Shown: one piece after another, positions 1 to 6,536 of the stretch
How positions within the stretch are numbered: position 1 is the stretch's first letter
How the letters are laid out: each line of letters begins with the position of its first letter
DNA from: Candidatus Yonathbacteria bacterium CG17_big_fil_post_rev_8_21_14_2_50_43_9
GTDB lineage: Bacteria > Patescibacteriota > Minisyncoccia > Phycocordibacterales > UBA1550
Reading direction: 5' to 3'
Length of the DNA: 10,947 nucleotides
NCBI GenBank assembly: GCA_002771015.1
Contig: PCUO01000028.1
Coordinates: 3,381 to 14,327 of the forward strand
The notes under the pieces: model-generated
What the model saw: the letters and a program-made list of their open reading frames with translations, nothing else
What the model was told of the DNA's origin: nothing
Database searches by the model: none
Program-made: the position numbers and the translations under genes

Positions 1-212
1 ACGCGGCGACGAAGGCAAGTTTTTCATTTATGACCACATTTGAAACGTTTCAGGCGTTTCTTGATGATATGGAGAAAAGCTTGGGTGTGATTGATGTTGT
101 TTCTCTATCGTTTTCGCCGACTGCAGTTGATACCTCGGCATCAGCTCCGAGGGCGCCACTTTTCCCAACGTATCAGTACTCTATGACAATAGAGACTTAC
201 TCTTTAAAATAA
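1..212 (+). CDS. pilO: PilO-like pilus assembly protein, C-terminal end (5' truncated)
   Basis: The reading frame is open from the window edge, with the first full codon at base 3, to a TAA at 210-212. It shows 69 residues of a protein that starts outside the window. The visible part runs through 'ETFQAFLDDMEKSLGVIDVVSLSF' in pieces and ends in a Tyr-rich strand (YQYSMTIETYSLK). This matches the last part of PilO/GspM-like proteins, where a ferredoxin-like periplasmic domain ends in 'F..fL..lE...r..dv..lsf' followed by 'y.y.l.i.tY.lk'. PilO is an inner-membrane protein that dimerises with PilN and links the cytoplasmic PilM ring to the periplasmic side. The next gene begins 4 bases downstream, so the two are probably co-transcribed, and pilM and pilN would be expected just outside the window. 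An internal ATG at 30 is only a Met codon within the domain. The assignment rests on a short tail plus strong context. Confidence 0.7.
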   Translation, partial: AATKASFSFMTTFETFQAFLDDMEKSLGVIDVVSLSFSPTAVDTSASAPRAPLFPTYQYSMTIETYSLK

Positions 213-216
213 TCAT

Positions 217-663
217 ATGCAACAAGAACAAACAAAATCGCTGATAGTAAATATTTTCACTGGGGCAGTTATTGCCGGAGTTTTTGTCGCTGGGTATTTT
301 GTTCTATTTAAAAAAGACACCGAAATTGTAACCTCTGTTCAATCGGTTGCGAGGATAGCGGAGCAAACAGCATTTATTGGCGTTGAGATTGACGCCACAG
401 TGAAGGATCTTACAGACCTCTCAGACGCCATATCGCGCTCAAAGGTATTTTTTGATATGCCTGCATTCAGCAATCTTGAAAATTTTTCTGTATCCATACC
501 TGAAGAGGTGGTAGGACGAGATAACCCATTCGTTCAACCCGAGTGGAAAGTAAAAATGAAGGCACAGGAGATAGTGGTAGGCAAGAGCGCAACTCAACAA
601 ACCAGCACGCAGCCAGCACCGGTCCCAGATGGTTTGCTCGGCGACTTTGACACAGGCATTTAA
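217..663 (+). CDS. Small membrane-anchored PilP-like T4P protein
   Basis: This is a 148-residue protein with a short polar N-terminus, one hydrophobic segment at about residues 9-30 (IVNIFTGAVIAGVFVAGYFV) and a Lys-rich stop. A soluble domain of about 110 residues follows. Near residues 82-112 it has a 'F..L.nF.v.IPeE..GR.NPF..P.W' pattern. A Gly-Arg-x-(D/N)-Pro-Phe segment is the hallmark of the conserved segment in PilP-type proteins, and the position between pilO and pilB is where pilP or an equivalent belongs. The tail (about 122-148) is low-complexity, rich in Gln, Thr, Pro and Ser. Unlike classical PilP there is no lipobox, and the anchor is a plain TM helix. The likely role is an inner-membrane alignment component on the outer face of the membrane. 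No Shine-Dalgarno sequence precedes the ATG, and pilB starts 5 bases after the stop. Function is inferred from motif and position only. Confidence 0.6.
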   Translation: MQQEQTKSLIVNIFTGAVIAGVFVAGYFVLFKKDTEIVTSVQSVARIAEQTAFIGVEIDATVKDLTDLSDAISRSKVFFDMPAFSNLENFSVSIPEEVVGRDNPFVQPEWKVKMKAQEIVVGKSATQQTSTQPAPVPDGLLGDFDTGI

Positions 664-668
664 TTATT

Positions 669-2393
669 ATGGCAATCCTTGACACATTAGCGCTTCACGG
701 GATTATAAAAAAGGAAGCGATTACCGAGCTTTCAGCGCGCCTAAATGAAGGAGCGAGCGTAGAGGACGTGCTCACAAAGGCGGGTGTGACCAAGGATAAT
801 ATTCTAAAGGGTCGCGGATTTTATTACAACCTACCAACGCGCGACTTGAAAGGAAAAGGCGTGGATTTCGAAATATTGAAATATATTCCCGAAGACTCCG
901 CGTCGTATTATCGTTTTGTGCCCATTGGAGTTGTGAATGAAGTGCTTGAAATTGGCATTACCGACCCGGAAAATATCGAGGCGCGCGACGCTTTGCAGTT
1001 CATCGCGACAAAACTCGGTATGCCGTTTAAAATATTTCTCATTTCAAACGATGATCTGAAAGTGATCCTTGAAAGTTACCGTGGACTTACTGGCGAGGTT
1101 ACAAAGGCTCTCTCAGAGCTTGAAGTTGATATCAAAGACGTAGACAAGGAAGCGTTACTAAAAAAGCCAGAAGAGAAGGCTGGCACGGAAGCCAAAAAGG
1201 AAGCGCATGTTGTGGAGGACGCGCCAGTTGCAAAGATTACTGCTGTTATATTGCGACACGCGACCGAAGGTGGAGCATCTGATGTGCACATAGAACACAC
1301 TGGTGAAAATGTGCGTGTGCGTTTCCGTGTGGATGGAGAGCTTTTTACCAGTCTCGTACTTCCAACAAATGTTCATAACTCCGTTGTTGCGCGTATTAAA
1401 ATCCTTGCGTCTCTAAAGCTTGATGAAAAACGAAAACCTCAGGACGGACGCTTTTCTGCGCGCATTGATGGACGTAAAATTGACTTCCGTGTTTCAACAT
1501 TTCCAACATACTACGGAGAAAAAGTTGTAATGCGTATTTTGGACACGCAAAAAGGTGTTCAAAAGCTTGATAGTATTGGCTTTCGTCCTGAACACCTTGA
1601 GTTAGTGAAAAACGCGCTCGCACGTCCGTATGGAATTATTCTAATCACTGGCCCAACCGGCTCTGGTAAATCAACAACACTATATTCTATGCTGAACGAG
1701 TTGGATAAAGAAACAAAAAACATTGTTTCTTTGGAAGACCCTGTTGAGTACAATATGGGTGGCATTAGTCAGTCTCAAGTTCGTCCTGAGATTGGATATA
1801 CTTTTGCAACAGGCCTCCGCACTACACTTCGCCAGGACCCAGACATCATAATGGTTGGTGAAATACGCGATGCGGAGACAGCTCAGCTTGCTATTCAAGC
1901 TGCACTCACTGGGCACCTTGTGCTTTCTACACTTCACACAAATACAGCCATTGGCGCTATTCCGCGTTTAATAGATATGGGTATCGATCCGTATCTCATC
2001 GCGCCAACATTGATACTTTCTGTCGCTCAGCGTCTTGTTAAAAAAATTTGCCAAGGAGCTGAAATGGAAGTTCCAAATGATGGAGCTATCGGTATTATAG
2101 TTGAGAAGCAGTTCAATGATCTTCCAGACGAGTTTAAGAGAATGTTAGATATCGGAAGACCGCTTTTTGAGACGGTTCCAATAGCTGAATGTTCCTCTGG
2201 AACAAAAGGACGCCTTGCGGTATTTGAGGTGTTTAATGTTGACAAGGATATTGAGAAAATAATTTTGGCTGAACCAACGGAGGTTAGCTTGCGTGAGGCA
2301 TCACGCAAGAAGGGCATGATCTCCATGAAAGAGGATGCAATTTTGAAGAGTATGGATAGGTTTGTGCCATTCCAGGAGATAAATACTTTGTAG
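669..2393 (+). CDS. pilB: Type IV pilus extension ATPase PilB (GspE/PilB family)
   Basis: This 574-residue hexameric ATPase loads pilin subunits into the growing pilus from the cytoplasmic face. The N-terminal ~150 residues form the MshEN/T2SSE_N-type domain ('YYNLPTRDL...', 'VPIGVVNEVLEIGITDPEN'). A charged Lys/Glu linker (about 155-180) leads to the N2 domain ('ASDVHIE...VRVRFRVDGEL'). The C-terminal motor carries Walker A GPTGSGKS at 328-335 (Lys334), the Asp box near SLEDPVEY, Walker B DPDIIMVGEIRD at 390-401 with catalytic Glu398, and the His box TGHLVLSTLHTN at 414-425. The zinc tetracysteine site usual in PilB/GspE is degenerate: Cys461 and Cys508 remain, but the partner positions are Ala464 and Gly511. 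The closing 'GRLAVFEVF' strand is intact. Length is normal for the family. The gene follows the PilP-like gene by 5 bases and has no Shine-Dalgarno sequence. Confidence 0.97.
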   Translation: MAILDTLALHGIIKKEAITELSARLNEGASVEDVLTKAGVTKDNILKGRGFYYNLPTRDLKGKGVDFEILKYIPEDSASYYRFVPIGVVNEVLEIGITDPENIEARDALQFIATKLGMPFKIFLISNDDLKVILESYRGLTGEVTKALSELEVDIKDVDKEALLKKPEEKAGTEAKKEAHVVEDAPVAKITAVILRHATEGGASDVHIEHTGENVRVRFRVDGELFTSLVLPTNVHNSVVARIKILASLKLDEKRKPQDGRFSARIDGRKIDFRVSTFPTYYGEKVVMRILDTQKGVQKLDSIGFRPEHLELVKNALARPYGIILITGPTGSGKSTTLYSMLNELDKETKNIVSLEDPVEYNMGGISQSQVRPEIGYTFATGLRTTLRQDPDIIMVGEIRDAETAQLAIQAALTGHLVLSTLHTNTAIGAIPRLIDMGIDPYLIAPTLILSVAQRLVKKICQGAEMEVPNDGAIGIIVEKQFNDLPDEFKRMLDIGRPLFETVPIAECSSGTKGRLAVFEVFNVDKDIEKIILAEPTEVSLREASRKKGMISMKEDAILKSMDRFVPFQEINTL

Positions 2394-2396
2394 GGG

Positions 2397-2510
2397 AACA
2401 AGTAACAAGTAACATTTGGCACCGCTTCACGGACAGAAAACCTGGCACGAACCCCGTCAAATGTACCAAGGAAGAATCTGGTGAACGTCAGTGGTCACAT
2501 GTCAAATGTT
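2397..2510 (+). repeat. Heptad-flanked repeat element in the pilB-response regulator junction
   Basis: The left end holds 7-bp units in register: AACAAGT at 2397 and 2404, then AACATTT at 2411. The right end holds the complementary type, GTCACAT at 2494 and GTCAAAT at 2501. AACATTTG (2411-2418) is the exact reverse complement of CAAATGTT (2503-2510). A further CAAATGT lies at 2458-2464. The interior contains a decayed CCG-CTTCA-CGG mini-palindrome (2422-2432). No coding potential is evident. The same architecture recurs at other junctions in this window. Confidence 0.6.
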
Positions 2511-2547
2511 GCGCAGTCTTTGCTTAAAGACTGCGCGGTGGTATAAT
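2511..2547 (+). promoter_or_regulatory. Hairpin plus extended -10 promoter for the response regulator
   Basis: A perfect 11-bp stem (2511-2521 with 2526-2536) closes a GCTT loop. It is followed at once by TG-G-TATAAT, with TG at 2539-2540 and the -10 box at 2542-2547. A weak TTGCTT (2520-2525) in the loop lies 16 bp upstream of the -10. The start codon is only 9 bases after the -10 box, so the predicted transcript begins at about 2554 with almost no leader. There is no T-tract after the stem, so terminator function for pilB is doubtful. Confidence 0.6.
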
Positions 2548-2556
2548 AAACTTATT

Positions 2557-2970
2557 ATGGAACCAAACACAACGCCTAAAAAGATTTTTATTGTTGACGA
2601 CGACAAGTTTCTTCTTGATATGTACACATTTAAATTCAAGGAGAAGGGGTATGATGTTATTCAGGCATTTGGAAGCGTTGACGCGCTAAACAAACTAAAG
2701 GGTGGAATCATCCCAGACATAATGCTTCTTGATATTGTGATGCCCACCATGGATGGTTTTGAACTCCTGAGCATAATAAAGAGCGAAAATCTTGCGCCAA
2801 ACGCAAAAGTTATTGTGCTTTCAAATCTTGGGCAACCAACGGATGTGGAAAAAGGACGCACTCTAGGAGCAAATGGCTATGTAATAAAAGCTTCCGCGAC
2901 TCCATCTGAGGTTGTAGAAAAAGTAATGGTTGTTCTTGGCGGAGAGGAATCATTTGCTAAGGTTGATTAA
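2557..2970 (+). CDS. Single-domain response regulator (CheY-like receiver)
   Basis: The protein is 137 residues from the ATG at 2557 and consists of one receiver domain with no output domain. Counting from that Met, the acidic pocket is Asp14-Asp15-Asp16 (FIVDDDKF). The phospho-acceptor is Asp59 in 'LLDIVMPTMDG'. The switch Ser is Ser89 ('VIVLSN') and the conserved Lys is Lys111 ('YVIKAS'). All residues needed for phosphorylation are present. The frame is open upstream to an ATG at 2491, but that extension runs through the repeat, the hairpin and the -10 box, so 2557 is the better start. The gene sits between the two motor ATPase genes and ends 5 bases before pilT. It is therefore a candidate for controlling pilus extension and retraction through protein contact, like PilG/PilH-type regulators. 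No histidine kinase is visible in the window. The domain is certain; the pilus-control role is inferred from position. Confidence 0.93.
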   Translation: MEPNTTPKKIFIVDDDKFLLDMYTFKFKEKGYDVIQAFGSVDALNKLKGGIIPDIMLLDIVMPTMDGFELLSIIKSENLAPNAKVIVLSNLGQPTDVEKGRTLGANGYVIKASATPSEVVEKVMVVLGGEESFAKVD

Positions 2971-2975
2971 TATAT

Positions 2976-4052
2976 ATGACAAATCGTAATTACAAAGAAG
3001 AAGTTGAGGTGATTATCGCTCGCGCAATATCCGATGGTGCTTCAGATATTCATCTTTCTGCAGGGCATTACCCAACATTTCGTGTTTCCGGAAATCTGGT
3101 GCCTTTGATGAATTTAGCAGTGCTGACTCCTGAAGACACAATGGGGATGCTTACACAAATTATCACTCCAGATTTCAAAGAGCGTTTTCTCGCAGACAAG
3201 GAAATTGACTTTTCTTATGATTTTCATAACAAGGGCCGTTTCCGCGGAAGCGCTTTTTACCAGAAAAATGCTGTGAGTATCGCTCTTCGCGCCATTCCAA
3301 TACAGGTCAAGACAATCAGCGAGCTAAATCTACCGCCTATTCTAGAAATGTTCACAAGAAAGAAGCAAGGATTTTTCCTTGTGGTTGGGCCTGTTGGGCA
3401 GGGCAAATCCACGACTCTCGCGTCTATGCTGGAGCTTATCAATCGCGAACGCGCGGAACATATTGTGACAATAGAGGATCCAATAGAATATTTGTTCAAT
3501 TCTCAAAAAGCAATCATTGACCAACGCGAAGTTGGCATTGACACCAAAGATTTCAGGTCAGGTCTTCAATCAGTGTTCCGCCAAGACGTAGACGTGATTA
3601 TGATCGGTGAAATGAGAGACCTAGAAACAATCTCAACTGCGGTAACAGCCGCGGAAACGGGACACCTTGTTCTTTCCACGCTTCACACAAACAACGCATC
3701 GCAAACGATTGACCGTATTATTGACTCGTTCCCTGGGGATCAGCAGTCGCAGATTCGTGTTCAGCTTGCCGAAAGCTTAGTGGGGATCTTCTCGCAACGC
3801 CTTGTGCCACGTATTTCAGGTGGGCTTATCCCAGCGTATGAACTTTTAATAAACAATACCGCAGTATCAAGCCTAATTCGCGAAGGTCGTACGCATGAAA
3901 TTGATATTATTATTGAAACAGGAATGAAAGATGGTATGATTGATATGAATAGGAGCTTGTCAGAGTTAGTGCTTAAGGGTGAAATTACTCTGGAAACTGC
4001 GCTTCTATTTTCATTTAATCCTAAAGGTTTGGAAAGGATGTTGCAGTCGTAG
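2976..4052 (+). CDS. pilT: Type IV pilus retraction ATPase PilT
   Basis: This 358-residue cytoplasmic hexameric ATPase depolymerises the pilus, driving twitching and DNA uptake. An N-terminal PAS-like domain ('ASDIHLSAGHYPTFRVSGNLVPL') precedes the RecA-like motor. Walker A is GPVGQGKSTT at 138-147 (Lys144), the Asp box is IEDPIEY, Walker B is VDVIMIGEMRD at 205-215 with Glu212, and the His box is TGHLVLSTLHTN at 228-239. The PilT-specific 'TIDRIIDSFPGDQQSQIR' segment follows. A C-terminal AVSSLIRE (296-303) corresponds to the AIRNLIRE motif needed for retraction, with the second half conserved. It lacks the long MshEN N-terminus of PilB and has normal PilT length. It is 5 bases after the response regulator and probably shares its transcript. 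There is no convincing Shine-Dalgarno sequence. PilT is clearly favoured over PilU, but a PilU-like role cannot be excluded from sequence alone. Confidence 0.95.
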   Translation: MTNRNYKEEVEVIIARAISDGASDIHLSAGHYPTFRVSGNLVPLMNLAVLTPEDTMGMLTQIITPDFKERFLADKEIDFSYDFHNKGRFRGSAFYQKNAVSIALRAIPIQVKTISELNLPPILEMFTRKKQGFFLVVGPVGQGKSTTLASMLELINRERAEHIVTIEDPIEYLFNSQKAIIDQREVGIDTKDFRSGLQSVFRQDVDVIMIGEMRDLETISTAVTAAETGHLVLSTLHTNNASQTIDRIIDSFPGDQQSQIRVQLAESLVGIFSQRLVPRISGGLIPAYELLINNTAVSSLIREGRTHEIDIIIETGMKDGMIDMNRSLSELVLKGEITLETALLFSFNPKGLERMLQS

Positions 4053-4081
4053 AAAATAATGAGTAATGCGAATATATTTTC

Positions 4082-4159
4082 TTGACCGAGAGCACCATCA
4101 CCACTAAATATAGTATTACAATGTAGTTTGTTCCAGTAAAATAGATATGATGCTATAAT
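4082..4159 (+). promoter_or_regulatory. Candidate promoter(s) for pilC
   Basis: Two overlapping options are visible upstream of pilC. TTGACC (4082-4087) is followed after exactly 17 bp by TAAATA (4105-4110). Further on, TG-C-TATAAT forms an extended -10 (TG 4151-4152, box 4154-4159) with only a weak -35 region; its transcript would start near 4166, leaving a leader of about 57 nt. The second is the closer match to the other promoters in this window. Confidence 0.5.
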
Positions 4160-4182
4160 TATTGTAACACGATGGTGCTCGG
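4086..4182. repeat. Long-range inverted repeat in the pilT-pilC junction
   Basis: The left arm CCGAGAGCACCATC (4086-4099) and the right arm GATGGTGCTCGG (4171-4182) are complementary over 12 bp, with a 2-nt bulge in the left arm. They enclose 71 bp containing the TATAAT-type -10 box. Read-through RNA from pilT could form a large stem-loop here. Alternatively the arms could be protein-binding or recombination sites. Confidence 0.6.
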
Positions 4183-4222
4183 TGACGATTTTAAAAGTCG
4201 TTTCACTCCTTAAAAATCAGCC

Positions 4223-5419
4223 ATGCTATTTATATACAAAGCAGTTACCAAAGAGGGGATAGAAACATCAGGCGGTATTGACGCGCAGAATCAGGATTCT
4301 GCTGTAAATGCGCTCCAGAGAAGTGGCCTTGTGGTGGTTTCAGTACGCTCTGCTGACTCTAGAAACCTTTTTGAGATTGATATCAACATTTTCAATCGTG
4401 TTTCAACGAAGGAAATGTCAATTATTTCACGGCAGATCGCAACGCTTCTAGACGCGCACGTTCCTGCATTGAAAACATTCCGTCTGATTGCCACCGAAGC
4501 GGAAAATCCGCTTGTCGCGAAAAAATTTACCGAGATTTCCGACGACATTCAAAACGGTGTTCCTATTTCTGGCGCTCTTTTCAAGCACCCAAGTTTATTT
4601 TCGGATTTTTATATAAATATGGTTATCGGTGGCGAGGAGTCCGGCAAGCTTTCAGAAACCTTTGGCGCTCTAGCGGATTATATGGAGCGCTCGTACGAGC
4701 TTATGTCAAAGGTTAGAGGAGCTCTCATCTATCCCGCCTTTGTTATTTTTACATTCGTAGTAGTTATGGTTCTTATGCTAACACTTGTTATCCCAAAACT
4801 TTCGGACATTATCACACAGAGCGGACAGGAAGTGCCTATTTATACTACGATCGTTATAAAGATAAGTTCATTAATGGTCAATTATGGCGTGTTTGTAGCA
4901 ATGGTTATTATAGCTGGCCTATTTTTTGTATGGCGTTTTACTCGTGGAACAACATTTCTCGCGCACACAAAGCTCTGGTTCCCTGTCATAGGCAATCTCT
5001 ATCGGACACTATATTTGTCACGTATTACAGACAATCTGCATGTGATGCTTGCCAACGGTATTTCTATGGTGCGTTCAATCGAAATTACTGGAAAGGTTGT
5101 TGATAATGAAATTTATCAAAACATTCTCAAGAAATCGGTTATCGCCGTAAAAGGTGGCGCGCCGCTTTCGGCGACGCTCATGAGGCACCCGGAAATTCCC
5201 AACGTGATGATTCAGATGGTAAAGGTTGGAGAAGAAACAGGTGAGCTTGGAAACATTCTTCAAAAACTTTCATTCTTTTACAAAAAGGAAGTTGAGAATG
5301 CTATTAATACGGTGATTTCTATGATTGAGCCCGCAATGATCGTGGCACTAGGTATTGGCGTTGGTGGAGTGCTTGCATCTGTCCTTGTTCCAATTTACCA
5401 GATTGCGGGGAATGTGTAG
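4223..5419 (+). CDS. pilC: Type IV pilus inner-membrane platform protein PilC (GspF family)
   Basis: This 398-residue polytopic protein forms the membrane platform on which PilB and PilT act. The N-terminus ('MLFIYKAVTKEGIETSGGIDAQ' in outline) is the standard PilC/GspF lead. Two T2SSF repeats follow, at about residues 66-190 and 269-392. Both contain the typical 'L...G.......' and 'GEESGKL' or 'GEETGELG' signatures, at about 137-143 and 336-343. Hydrophobic segments lie at about 171-190, 219-237 and 369-392, giving the usual three-helix layout. Length is normal. The start at 4223 is supported by full alignment of the N-terminus with the family pattern; no Shine-Dalgarno sequence precedes it, and CTCCTT nearby has the wrong sense. 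A separate promoter upstream suggests it can be transcribed apart from pilB and pilT. Confidence 0.96.
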   Translation: MLFIYKAVTKEGIETSGGIDAQNQDSAVNALQRSGLVVVSVRSADSRNLFEIDINIFNRVSTKEMSIISRQIATLLDAHVPALKTFRLIATEAENPLVAKKFTEISDDIQNGVPISGALFKHPSLFSDFYINMVIGGEESGKLSETFGALADYMERSYELMSKVRGALIYPAFVIFTFVVVMVLMLTLVIPKLSDIITQSGQEVPIYTTIVIKISSLMVNYGVFVAMVIIAGLFFVWRFTRGTTFLAHTKLWFPVIGNLYRTLYLSRITDNLHVMLANGISMVRSIEITGKVVDNEIYQNILKKSVIAVKGGAPLSATLMRHPEIPNVMIQMVKVGEETGELGNILQKLSFFYKKEVENAINTVISMIEPAMIVALGIGVGGVLASVLVPIYQIAGNV

Positions 5420-5423
5420 CACC

Positions 5424-5440
5424 CGCGCGCTTCGCGCGCG
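5424..5440. repeat. GC-rich hairpin directly after pilC
   Basis: A 7-bp CG-only stem (5424-5430 with 5434-5440) closes a TTC loop four bases after the pilC stop. No T-tract follows, so intrinsic termination is not well supported. It leads directly into heptad repeats and resembles the CCGC-N3-GCGG mini-palindromes at 5462-5472 and 8234-8244. Confidence 0.6.
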
Positions 5441-5444
5441 TCCG

Positions 5445-5605
5445 ACAACTGATAACTGACACCGCTACGCGGATATTTGACAGGGAGTCGTTTGCTGAAG
5501 GAAAACTACTCCCGCATCCAAGGTAGGGCATTTATGAGCCCATCCCCAAGACCCGACCTTCCTTTATTTGCATTCCTTCAATTGTCACTGGTCAAATGTC
5601 AATTG
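5445..5605. repeat. Heptad-flanked repeat element in the pilC-pilin intergenic region
   Basis: The left end has ACAACTG at 5445 and ATAACTG at 5452, followed by CCGC-TAC-GCGG (5462-5472). The right end has four in-register units of the opposite sense beginning at 5578, 5585, 5592 and 5599, starting and ending with TCAATTG. The interior contains a hairpin GGGAGT/ACTCCC (5483-5488 with 5508-5513) that extends by GTTT/AAAC after one mismatch, and a small GGGC/GCCC hairpin near 5527-5542. No gene is visible in 5420-5640. Confidence 0.6.
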
Positions 5606-5618
5606 TGTATAAACCTTG

Positions 5619-5648
5619 TTGCATTAAAAATAGTATAGGTGGTACAAT
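5619..5648 (+). promoter_or_regulatory. Probable promoter of the pilin gene
   Basis: TG-G-TACAAT (TG 5640-5641, -10 box 5643-5648) is preceded by TTGCAT at 5619-5624 with an 18-bp spacer. Predicted transcription begins at about 5655. That is immediately at the foot of the first leader hairpin, leaving an unusually long untranslated leader of about 250 nt before the pilin ATG. Confidence 0.55.
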
Positions 5649-5654
5649 ATACGG

Positions 5655-5907
5655 GTGTGGTAGAGAGGGTGGCCGATGGCCATGCCACTCTCTCTCACAA
5701 AATGTTTGAATAGAAATTTATTAGCGACGTAAGGCGAGGGAAATAAAAAGTTTACTTTTTATTTCCGAGCTTATGAGCTAATATATGAGTATATATAATG
5801 ACAGCCCTCAGACATCGTGAGTGAGATTACTCACTAATATGCTCCTCGGTCGTCATTATAAGGATTAGTATAGCTTTTATTAAGTTTAATTATTCGTTTA
5901 TAAAAAT
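5655..5907 (+). promoter_or_regulatory. Structured 5' leader of the pilin mRNA
   Basis: Three structures follow the promoter. Hairpin 1 (5656-5699): TGTG/CACA, a 2-nt bulge, then 12 bp (5662-5673 with 5684-5695, one G-U) around a 10-nt loop containing ATGGCCAT. Hairpin 2 (5719-5783): a rod of TATTAGC/GCTAATA, then GTAAG/CTTAT, then a perfect 12-bp stem (5739-5750 with 5755-5766) and TTTA loop. Structure 3 (5794-5860): TATAATGAC/GTCATTATA, further pairs GCC/GGT, and an inner AGTGAG-ATTA-CTCACT hairpin (5820-5835). The last ~45 nt before the ATG are AU-rich with no Shine-Dalgarno sequence. No known riboswitch consensus is recognised. Likely roles are transcript stability or regulated translation of an abundant pilin. 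Confidence 0.5.
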
Positions 5908-6366
5908 ATGAAACAAAAAGGTTTTACACTTATCGAACTCTTGGTTGTTATCGCAATCATCGGTATCCTTGCATCTGTTGTTCTCGCGTCACTCAACAGC
6001 GCGCGCGGAAAAGGAGCGAATGCAGCAATCAAGGCAAACCTGGCAAACATACGAGCACAAGCTGAGCTTGTATATGATGGGCGAACGCCTAATGGATATG
6101 GAACGGCGGCAAATGCTCGTTCATGTACATCGCCAACAGCAAGCTCTCTTTTTGCAACTACACTTCCTGATACAGCTGTTATTAACAAGGCTGTTAATGC
6201 AGCGATTACCGCATCTGGGGGAGCAAGCTTCTGTGGCTCTACAACATCTGCGTGGGTAGTTTCTGTTCAATTGAAAGTTGCAGATGGCGCAAATACCTAC
6301 TGGTGTGTTGACTCAACTGGTGCTTCAACAGGGAAAGCAGCTGTTGCTACTGGTGTAGCATGCTAG
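5908..6366 (+). CDS. pilA: Type IV major-pilin-type prepilin
   Basis: This 152-residue prepilin has a short class-a leader, MKQKG, cut before Phe6. The mature N-terminus FTLIELLVVIAIIGILASVV carries Glu at position 5 and the hydrophobic helix used for membrane storage and fibre packing. The globular domain has four cysteines (73, 109, 133, 152), enough for two disulfides. The last is the C-terminal residue, preceded by 'YWCVDSTG', a pattern common in pilins of this clade. The gene stands alone between its own promoter with a long leader and a terminator, as expected for the abundant structural subunit; the minor prepilins are grouped separately after pilD. The start is fixed by the short leader. 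That it is the major pilin is inferred from the transcription unit and the clean leader. Confidence 0.92.
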   Translation: MKQKGFTLIELLVVIAIIGILASVVLASLNSARGKGANAAIKANLANIRAQAELVYDGRTPNGYGTAANARSCTSPTASSLFATTLPDTAVINKAVNAAITASGGASFCGSTTSAWVVSVQLKVADGANTYWCVDSTGASTGKAAVATGVAC

Positions 6367-6485
6367 GTTAATGGAGGCAGTCACGAATCAGCAGATTTTG
6401 AATTACTAAATTCACGGCTCGATCGCAGACTCTTGGGCAGACTAATTCAGTAAAAGTGTGTTGTAATATAACGCACATTGATTTC

Positions 6486-6520
6486 AAAACACTCGCCATA
6501 TTCGGCGAGTGTTTTGTTTT
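6486..6520 (+). terminator. Intrinsic terminator after the pilin gene
   Basis: A perfect 12-bp stem (6486-6497 with 6504-6515, 6-nt loop) ends in TTTT and continues GTTTT, the form of a Rho-independent terminator. It lies about 120 bp after the pilin stop. The intervening 6367-6485 holds only small hairpins (for example 6456-6462 with 6470-6476) and no gene. Confidence 0.75.
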
Positions 6521-6521
6521 G

Positions 6522-6530
6522 TGGTAAAAT
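6522..6530 (+). promoter_or_regulatory. Extended -10 promoter of pilD, near-leaderless
   Basis: TG-G-TAAAAT (TG 6522-6523, box 6525-6530) directly follows the terminator stem. The pilD ATG at 6537 is 6 bases after the box, so the predicted first transcribed base coincides with the start codon. This repeats the arrangement seen before the response regulator gene. Confidence 0.6.
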
Positions 6531-6536
6531 GGCTGT

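Noticed and set aside
2027..2422. 131-codon minus-strand open frame over the pilB end
   Set aside because: It is a shadow of the conserved PilB C-terminus with no recognisable protein features.
2491..2556. N-terminal extension of the response regulator from the ATG at 2491
   Set aside because: It reads through a repeat, a perfect hairpin and the -10 box. The receiver domain begins right after the ATG at 2557.
5794..5799. TATAAT as a second pilin promoter
   Set aside because: It forms one arm of a 9-bp stem and lacks a -35 box or TG extension. The box at 5643-5648 is better.
5655..5860. Cyclic-di-GMP riboswitch upstream of the pilin gene
   Set aside because: It is attractive by position, but the conserved GEMM core sequence elements are not present.
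5945..6259. 104-codon open frame overlapping the pilin gene in another + frame
   Set aside because: It is Gln/Leu-rich shadow translation within a certain prepilin gene.
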